Positions 32,088 through 40,587 of a stretch of DNA of 64,000 nucleotides are shown here, piece by piece (the first letter of the stretch is position 1; the number at the start of each line of letters is the position of its first letter). Origin of the DNA: Kalmanozyma brasiliensis GHG001 (taxonomy: Eukaryota; Basidiomycota; Ustilaginomycetes; Ustilaginales); the NCBI RefSeq assembly GCF_000497045.1, contig NW_015961981.1, positions 746,401 to 810,400 on the forward strand. Direction: 5' to 3'. The position numbers were made by a program, and so were the translations under genes. Under the pieces are notes generated by a model. That model was not told where the DNA came from. It ran no database searches and saw nothing but the letters and a program-made list of their open reading frames with translations.

Positions 32088-32221
32088 TGTCCTCGGCGAG
32101 GCTCGAACTCGCGATCTTAGGATGTCTAATAGGTTGATTCCCGTGTAACAGGATCGTTGATTTAGCTTTGGTAGCTTCTCAAAGTATGAGACCTACGCCC
32201 TACCAACTAGGCCACGAAGAC
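32088..32221 (-). tRNA. Elongator tRNA-Met(CAT) with a 61-nt intron
   Basis: Minus strand, 134 nt. The 5' exon is 37 nt (32221-32185), the intron 61 nt (32184-32124), the 3' exon 36 nt (32123-32088). Acceptor stem GTCTTCG / CGAGGAC pairs over 7 bp with one G-T; discriminator A. The D arm GCC-TAGTTGGTAG-GGC contains box A. Anticodon stem TAGGT / TCCTA has the same T-T mismatch at 31:39 as yeast elongator tRNA-Met, with loop CTCATA-A. Variable loop is AGATC; T arm GCGAG-TTCGAGC-CTCGC contains box B. The intron sits at the canonical position one nucleotide 3' of the anticodon. A type II (long variable arm) fold is also drawable, but CAT and the AGATC variable loop favour Met. Confidence 0.88.
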
Positions 32222-32268
32222 TTGCATTGTCGCGGGCGGCTCAGACTGCACATATAACGTTGATTTGA

Positions 32269-34113
<1,845 letters not shown>

Positions 34114-34480
34114 TCTTTGTCACATCGTAGATGCTCATAGACAGCCACACTCATACACAGGAATTTGGCGAGAGAGTCGCTTTGTGTGACAGGTCGTGCT
34201 CAGACCTTCACAGAAAGTACACCGAGGCCTACTACACTGAGACTTCATCACGAAGTTAGCCGAGACTTTCAAACAAATCACACCGAGACCATCACACAAA
34301 GCGCAGAGCGGTCATCGTGTAGGAATTGCACAAGGGCCACGACAGAAACCCCTTTTTTAAAACATTGAGGAGAGGAGAATGTGATGATTGAGGCACTCCC
34401 AGGTGGGAGCTCGGAACCTCATTTGCTTCGTCCATGACGAAACGTTGGGAGCAGGGAAGGGAAGTCTCGCGCTAACACGT
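34114..34480. other. Convergent 3' region, SHB17-TS fusion / RACK1
   Basis: About 370 bases. It contains loosely repeated ACACCGAG(A/G)CC / ACACTGAGACTT units between 34217 and 34300, a degenerate repeat of unknown meaning. No gene is seen. Confidence 0.45.
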
Positions 34481-36324
34481 TTAGAGGACGGTGAAGACAC
34501 GGACGATGTTGTCGGCGTAACCGGCAAAGAGGGACTGGCCGTCGGCGGACCAGGCGAGCGAGAGGCACTCGGGGTCAGCCGAGTTCTTGCCAACACCGGT
34601 GAACTCGGGCTTGAGCTCGTCGACGATGCTCTTGGACTCGAGGTCGAAGATCTTGATGCAGCTGGCGGTGGCAGCGCACAGCCAGTAGCGGTTGGGCGAG
34701 AAGACGAGCGCGTTGACAGTGTCACCGGCCTCGAGGCTGTAAAGGTGCTTGCCGTCGGACAGCTCCCAGAGCATGGTGATGCCGTCCTTGCCACCAGAGG
34801 CGCAGAGCGATCCATCGGGCGAGACGGTGACAGTGTTGATGTAGCCAGTGTGGCCGTAGTGGTTGGTCTTCAACTTGCACTTGCTGAGCTCCCAGACCTG
34901 CGTCGTAATAAGAGTGAGAGGAATTGAAAGTCAGCGACTGCTTCATGCTTCGGGTCGAACACTTGCAGATCGGAAGTCCTGCCTCCTTCCCATCGCTCCA
35001 CCTCCAATTGCATCCCTCCAAAAAGGGCGAATGCTCAGTGATCTTGGTGACTTTGAGATATTCTCATCGAGGCGATGCCTCTCTATAGTAGCAAATATTT
35101 GAAAAAGCACTCTTCATCGCAAGCGCCCGTCCGTCCATCCTCCTTCTCCTGTCCTTTCCTGTTCTCCTCCCTCTGATCTTTTGGGTCAAACTTACCTTGA
35201 CGACCTTGTCCCAGCCGGCAGAGACAATGACGGGGTTCTCGGGGTTGGGGCTGAAGCGGACGCAGCTGACCCACTCGGAGTGGCCGTCGTCGGTGATGTT
35301 GAACTTGCACTCGCCGAGGGTGTTCCAGAGCTTGATGGTGCGGTCGCGCGAACCGGAGACGATCTGGCGGTTGTCAGCCGAGAAGGAGACGGAGAGAACG
35401 TCGGCGGTGTGGCCGACAAAGCGGCGGGTGGTGGTGCCGGTGTTCAGGTCCCAGAGACGCAGGGTCTTGTCCCACGAGGCGGAAAGAGCGAACTGGCCGT
35501 CGGACGAGATGACAATGTCCGAGACAAAGTGGTTGTGGCCGTGGAGGATGCGCTTGGGGTAACCGTAGTTGGAGTCGTCGCGGGAGAGCTGCCAGACGAT
35601 GATGGTGCGGTCGCGCGAGGCGGTGAGGAGAAGGTCGGGATTCTCCTGCGAGGTGGCGATGGCGGTGATCCAGCCCTTGTGGCCGGCGAGCGAACCCTTG
35701 TAAACGAGAGACTCAGACCTGAGGAGGTGGTAGAGAGTGAGGTGGAGAATGTCAGTGTTCTGATACAGAGGAAAGACCGAGCCCACTGCGTTGCCGAGGC
35801 GACCATCTCCTGGGACAGAACAGCATGCTGTATCGAGGCAATTCTGTATCTTTGTCTAAACCAACTCTTGCTTCTGATCCTCTCTTCGGCTCCTTCTCGC
35901 GCTATTGCTGATCTACCTCGAAGCTGACCTGGCGGCAACAATGCATAGGCTGTCATGGCGCGCTCGTCGGCAAGGTTGAGCAGCAAGATTGGCTGCATAG
36001 CTTCCTACTAGCTCGAGAATCGGTTGTCTGCGTTCTCGATACCATCGATGTACCGCATTTCCCAACGGTCACCGTGACCGTGTCGCATTGCCATCGCGTT
36101 GGTTCGCATTACCTCCCGCACCTGGCGCCGAATCCTGATCGCCGTGCAATAGCCGCGCAAGTCCCCACTGATCCTTTGTCTTCAGACAAACCTCCGGACC
36201 CGTCCGCACTAACGTCTGGTAACCTCCCTTCCTTCGTCTGTTCCACATCGTCGTCGGCCTCCTACAGCATGCTGACCCTTGTCGTGGAGCGGCGTTTGCT
36301 ATTGCAGCAAAGTGCAACTTACAT
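34481..36324 (-). CDS. RAK1: RACK1 (Asc1/Cpc2/Rak1), ribosome-associated WD40 protein, three exons
   Basis: Proposed minus-strand exons: one ending at 36323 with the AT of the start codon; 35718-35196; 34897-34481; total 313 aa, the family's usual length. Exon 2 opens G-TCT-GAG, giving [20 protein letters not shown]; the donor at 36322 (CAT followed by GTAAGT) supplies AT in phase. Intron 2 (298 nt, 35195-34898) has GTAAGT and GCAG ends and joins GWDKVVK to [12 protein letters not shown]. Seven WD repeats are visible, e.g. [49 protein letters not shown] and [20 protein letters not shown]1 binds the 40S head and links translation to kinase signalling; in U. maydis Rak1 affects mating gene expression. 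Intron 2 hosts a U24 snoRNA. Exons 2-3 are firm; the split start is inferred. Confidence 0.88.
35025..35128 (-). ncRNA. snR24: Box C/D snoRNA U24 (snR24/SNORD24) inside RACK1 intron 2
   Basis: On the minus strand inside the RACK1 intron: a C box (GCGATGA, 35120-35114), the D' guide ATATTTGCTA (35098-35089) identical to that of human U24, a C'-like CGATGAG, the D guide CACCAAGATCA (35049-35039) matching U24, and D box CTGA (35038-35035). Flanks GGGCG (35128-35124) and CGCCC (35029-35025) pair, with an inner TGC/GCA, forming the terminal stem. U24 guides two 2'-O-methylations in large-subunit rRNA. In Saccharomyces snR24 also lies in the intron of the RACK1 gene ASC1, so the host relation is conserved. 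The C box departs from RTGATGA at its second base. Confidence 0.85.
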
Positions 36325-36962
36325 GTTTGCTAATATGAGATGGTTTAGGTGGTGTCGAGAGCGAGGTTGAGGCTTCAGTTCGACGCGATATGCAACTCTC
36401 AGCCTGTCTTGCTAGCCTGGCCGCTCGCGGAATTCGACGTTGCAGCCCTGCACGCCAAACGGCACAGCAGACAGCGGTCTTGGTTGGTCACTATGCTCGA
36501 ATGGGCTAACATCGCACGCTGCAAGCACATCGACAAGTCCCGGCAGCAAATGGCGACTTCGCTTCGGTCTGGCTATTTCTTCTGAAATTCGACGCGAGCC
36601 AGGCTTCAAGCCTGCCAAATCGACATTTGGGGTCGCACGTGATCTACGCTAGTCGACCCACAAGAGCTCGGCCGAGGGTGCTCTCTGCCTCTGCTGCCGC
36701 GAAATTCGAAAGCGGGCTGCCCGGTCCTCTCGCCTCTGGCCGGACCTGTCTGCAGCCTGGAGCCCTGAGACTGGGACTGAGAAGCAGCGATCAAGAAAGC
36801 GCTGTGAGGCCGCAAGGAATTCTCAAGGCAGCCCAGCCAGTACATGTCGATTGAGAAGGCTTGCCTAACCTCTCACAGTGCGAGCGAGCGTCGTTTCAAG
36901 ACCGAGTCTGACACCTGCCTTCCCCACCGTCCAGATCACCATCACATCTATACCTATTCACA
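36325..36962. other. Divergent promoter region, RACK1 / uL11
   Basis: About 640 bases between the inferred RACK1 first exon and the uL11 start. No gene. It likely drives two translation-apparatus genes in opposite directions. Confidence 0.5.
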
Positions 36963-38159
36963 ATGGCGCCCAAGATCGACCCCAACGAGATCAAGGTGAT
37001 TATCCACACGACATGACACACGGGCAGAGCTGCTAGATCAACCGACTTGCTGCACAGATCACCGCCACCTTCGAACCGACATTGCATAGCAAAGATACGG
37101 ATCGGACACGATGGTGCCGACACCTTCCGACATAGCAGCCGTCCATCCGACGATCCGTTGTACGACTCGATGGGCAGCAGCGATGAATCAGATGGAGGAG
37201 AATCGGATGCTAAAGGATGCGACATCAGAGCATAGTCACAAGATGATGACCTGAAATGGCGTGTGTGGACGTCCGAGAGCGTCGGGATTCAGCAGGCGGA
37301 TGAGCATGCATCAGCAGAAGATCGTTACTTCGATGGGAACGCCAAGACAGGCTTGCAGCCTAAGGTTGAAGAACCGCGTCCGTTGACCTTGCGCTTGGTT
37401 CAGAGATCGGCTGGCCGTGTCTGGCGCGGTATCGAGGTGGACTGCTCCTCTGGTACCCTCTGCTCGACGTGCCACCTCCAGCGCAACCTCATATTTGGCG
37501 GACGAGCCATCGCAATCTTCAGCAGCCTCCAGCATCGACCAGCAACTCCGCATTCGACCATGGACCCCGACCGGCATTGATCTGTGCAGCCAACCTTCTT
37601 CGACGCAGCCCAACATCCTGCCCATGCGTCGCACTTCTCATCCCTCCAACACAATATGCTGACCTTTGCCTATCCATTCTTCGCCGTTTCATAGATCATC
37701 TACCTCCGTGCCACCGGTGGTGAGGTGGGTGCCTCGTCGGCGCTTGCCCCCAAGATCGGTCCTCTTGGTCTTTCGCCCAAGAAGGTCGGAGAAGACATTG
37801 CCAAGGCGACCGGTGACTGGAAGGGACTTCGCGTCACCGTTCAGCTGACCGTGCAGAACCGTCAGGCTGCCGTCTCGGTCGTGCCCTCGGCCTCGTCGCT
37901 CGTCATCAAGGCGCTCAAGGAGCCCCCTCGTGACCGCAAGAAGGAGAAGAACATCAAGCACGGTGGCAACATCCCCCTCGACGAGATCGTCGAGATTGCC
38001 CGCAAGATGCGCTTCAAGTCGTTCGCCAAGTCCCTCGCCGGTACCGTCAAGGAGATCCTCGGCACTGCCCAGTCCGTCGGCTGCACCGTCAACGGCCAGA
38101 ACCCCCACGCGATCATCGAGGGCATCGACGCCGGCGAGATCGAGATCGACGACGAGTAA
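36963..38159 (+). CDS. RPL12: 60S ribosomal protein uL11 (L12), two exons
   Basis: Exon 1 36963-36995 encodes [11 protein letters not shown]; exon 2 37695-38159 starts [20 protein letters not shown]; 165 aa, the exact family length. The 699-nt intron has a GTGATT donor, branch ATGCTGACC and acceptor TTTCATAG, in phase 0. Family landmarks: [58 protein letters not shown] and [20 protein letters not shown]. uL11 forms the base of the P-stalk and GTPase-associated centre. The acidic C-terminus EIEIDDE is typical of fungi. A first-exon intron after only eleven codons is common for ribosomal protein genes, but this one is much longer than other introns here. Confidence 0.95.
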
Positions 38160-38660
38160 ATGTAGTCGCGCTCCCGTTCTTTCAGCATCCGTTCCCTTGT
38201 TCCCCTTCAGCATTCTTTCCACCACACGCACACGCACACCATCATACACACCCCGCACGATGACTCTTCTCGACAGAGGCATCGTGTGATCCCCGCGCAA
38301 CACCTCCAGCATTCAATTTGTTTCGACCAGATGGATCCACCACACATTCGCAGGGCGTTTCTCACACGCACACATTTCTTGATATTGAAAAGCGAGATGA
38401 CTGCAGATCGTGCTTTGGTTCGTCCGGTCGTTCAAGCTGGTTTCCTTTGTTGCATGTACTTCTACCCTCCACCTTCGCCTTCATCCGCAGAGGTGGGCTA
38501 AAAAAACAACCCGTCACACTTGTTGATAATACATCTCGCTTTTCAAACCGTTGCATACTGGATCGTCGACTGCGTTGGGAGTGTCTCTGGCGTCAATTTG
38601 GTTTTCGTTAGCTATGGTTACATGAGATGGGTCTCGAAAGGCAGGGGTGCGATTGGGTAG
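38160..38660. other. Convergent 3' region, uL11 / unknown gene
   Basis: About 500 bases containing 3' untranslated sequence of both convergent genes; no feature recognised. Confidence 0.45.
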
Positions 38661-39515
38661 CTACGCATGTGGAACCGGCAGAGGCTTCAGAGGCCATCCG
38701 AGCGGCAGCCCGTCGCATCGGGTGACGAGGAACAAACCGGGTCTGAGGGCGATAGCAGCAAATCTCGCGCCGGCTATCCTCCCGCCGCTTGCCATGGTCA
38801 TGGTTTCGCGCTTCTGCTCTTCCGACTCTGGCTCGTGCTCGCACGTTTCGAAGCTGTCCTCCAATTCCCCCTGCTTAGAGACCAGTTGTTCCTCCTTGCA
38901 CGCCGGATCATCCTGTTCCTCCTCCTTGTTTCTCCCCTCGAATGCAGAAGCGGAACGTTGAACGCGGGCCAAGTTGGCAGCGAGCAGCGCTGCCTGAGCC
39001 CTGCTCAGCGAGACAGCGTTCCTCCTCTTGACCGTCTTTCGTCGGTGCTGATAGCCGAGCAGATTCTTTCGCAGCCCGGCGTGGGCGGTGGGAATGAATC
39101 GGCTGGGGGCAGGTGCGCGCTTGGTTGGGAGATTGAGCGTGTGTGTCTGATCGGTCAGCGCTGGTCTCGGCTCGACAAGCGAATCAATCGACATGGAGGG
39201 TGGAGTCTCGAGCTTGACGATTCGGGTGCGCCCGGAGAGGGTTAGCGACGGCTCGTGCTCGCGCTTAGGAGTCAGTGTCGCGGACGGCGACAGCTCGAGC
39301 GCATCGCCTGGAGAGTCATGAGCCAATGTCGTGCGGGAAGAGAGGGTGGTGCGCGCGACTTCCACGCGGATGCCGCTGGGCTGCGGACCCTGATGAGGTC
39401 GGCTTAGATACGACATGCTACGACCGCCCACCCTAGGATAGGCTAGCTTCTTCGACTTAGCCGAAAAGGCGCTGTTCGCGCTCGAGCGCCCGATATTAGT
39501 CAAGGCGACCGTCAT
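38661..39515 (-). CDS. Hypothetical protein under an HMG-box site cluster
   Basis: 284 aa from the ATG at 39515-39513; the frame is open further 5' but starts there only with a non-ATG codon. Not recognised. The N-terminus (MTVALTNIGRSSANSAFSAK) is basic and Ser-rich. Residues about 140-190 are basic (PTKRAPAPSRFIPTAHAGLR, YQHRRKTVKRRNAVSLSRAQ, a plausible nuclear signal), followed by a helix AALLAANLARVQR. An acidic Glu-rich segment comes next, then a C-terminal GARFAAIALRPGLFLVTRCD. No transmembrane segment is clear. The 700 bases upstream hold about seven ACAAAG boxes, suggesting control by an HMG-box factor such as Prf1 or Rop1. Even composition and a single frame support a real gene; function is unknown. 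Confidence 0.5.
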   Translation of the reverse strand: MTVALTNIGRSSANSAFSAKSKKLAYPRVGGRSMSYLSRPHQGPQPSGIRVEVARTTLSSRTTLAHDSPGDALELSPSATLTPKREHEPSLTLSGRTRIVKLETPPSMSIDSLVEPRPALTDQTHTLNLPTKRAPAPSRFIPTAHAGLRKNLLGYQHRRKTVKRRNAVSLSRAQAALLAANLARVQRSASAFEGRNKEEEQDDPACKEEQLVSKQGELEDSFETCEHEPESEEQKRETMTMASGGRIAGARFAAIALRPGLFLVTRCDGLPLGWPLKPLPVPHA

Positions 39516-39818
39516 GCTGTTCGAAGCAGAGGTGAGTCGAGGGTGCAGGCTTACGTAGACGACGAAGAAGGATGTCGGAGCAAGCGTCGAGATCCAAGAG
39601 GACGAAGAGAATCGAAAGAAGGTGGTGGCGAGGATGCCTCGAAGCAGACGTTGGAGCAGAAGCAAGAGGCTCCCTCGTTCCGCCACCTCGCGTGCTCGCG
39701 TGGATCAATATATCCCTTGCCATCCCCTAAGTCGGTGACGTCGCCAGCCGTCATCCTTCACTTCACGTCCCTTTCATCCCCGCCCCCTTGCCCTTCGTTT
39801 GTGGTCGCCGCCATGTGG

Positions 39819-40233
39819 ACAAAGAACCTGACGCGCTCCCTTTGACTTTTTTCATGATGTCGACGATGAGCACAAGTAGTGCGGACAAAGGTTTTGGGCG
39901 CCAATGTTGTGTGCGACAAAGGTTTGTCGATCAAACCTTCCTTTGTTTGTACCGACAAGCTTTTCCTTTGTTTGTGTCGGATTAGAGTTGGGCAGCAGCA
40001 GCAGCGGCGGCGGCGGCTATGCACGCCGTGGACGCCCTGACTTCATTTCCTCGTAATGGGACAAAGCGGCCCACGGACCGAAGCTATTGGAGCATGTTGC
40101 TTTGTGCTCCTGGTCCCCTTTCACACACATGCTACCAGGGGATGCCGTGTCAGGCGACAGGATCGGCGGCCCCTTGATCCAGTTGACGGAACGACAAACG
40201 GCCCACCGTCGGATGTGGGCGCTTCCCCTTTGT
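39819..40233. promoter_or_regulatory. Cluster of ACAAAG (HMG-box / pheromone-response-like) sites
   Basis: ACAAAG cores at 39819, 39885 (ACAAAGG), 39916 (ACAAAGG) and 40061 on the plus strand, and at about 39940-39946, 39965-39971, 40100-40105 and 40224-40233 on the minus strand, the last reading ACAAAGGGGA. The U. maydis pheromone response element bound by the HMG protein Prf1 is ACAAAGGGA. Eight cores in 415 bases lie 300-720 bases upstream of the gene at 38661-39515. None is a perfect element; binding is inferred. Confidence 0.5.
39938..39975. repeat. Direct repeat TTCCTTTGTTTGT, 25-base spacing
   Basis: Two exact 13-base copies at 39938-39950 and 39963-39975, each containing an ACAAAGGAA core on the minus strand. 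The flanking GTACCGAC and GTGTCGG are similar, so the duplicated unit may be about 18 bases. Confidence 0.8.
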
Positions 40234-40587
40234 TCTCAAGAATGCTGTCAGACGAGGCGAGAAAGGCCTTTGATATGCCTTGTGTCGATTCGTTCCATCC
40301 CTTTCACTCAATTCACGGCAACGATTCACACGCACAAAGCCCACGGGCCCGCAAGTTTATGGCAGATATAAGATGCAGAATTGTCCAGACAGAGACCAAG
40401 CGATAGTGAAACAGGCAACAAGGTGTGCTCCTGATGCGAGCGCAAAGGAAAGAAAGAATGCTAATGAGAGTTGTGAAGGGAAAGAGAGGGTGGTCCATTG
40501 GGAGGCCTAGTCTTCGCGAGACAGTTGCTTTCCATGCCGAGAAAGTGAGGAAGCGACAGCGCGCCTCCGCTGCTTTTTGGTGAGCGA

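Larger units (their letters stand above)
39516..40587. other. Upstream region of 38.7-39.5 kb gene; GLO1 3' region
   Basis: About 1.07 kb without a gene. It contains the ACAAAG cluster listed separately and, at its right end, the 3' region of glyoxal oxidase. Confidence 0.5.

Noticed and set aside
32088..32221. Type II tRNA (Leu/Ser) with a long variable arm
   Set aside because: ACCTA can pair with TAGGT, leaving a TTAG/CTAA variable arm, but the anticodon would then be CAT, which fits neither Leu nor Ser. The Met fold matches yeast elongator tRNA-Met including its T-T mismatch.
35719..36322. Second snoRNA in RACK1 intron 1
   Set aside because: Scanning the minus strand found no paired C and D boxes with flanking complementarity.
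37241..37254. Box C/D snoRNA in the uL11 intron
   Set aside because: GATGATGA is followed almost immediately by CTGA, leaving no room for a guide, and no other D box lies within a plausible distance.
39516..39686. N-terminal extension of the 38.7-39.5 kb gene
   Set aside because: The longer frame starts at GTG, and its Leu/Phe-rich N-terminus lies in what looks like leader sequence; the first ATG is at 39515.
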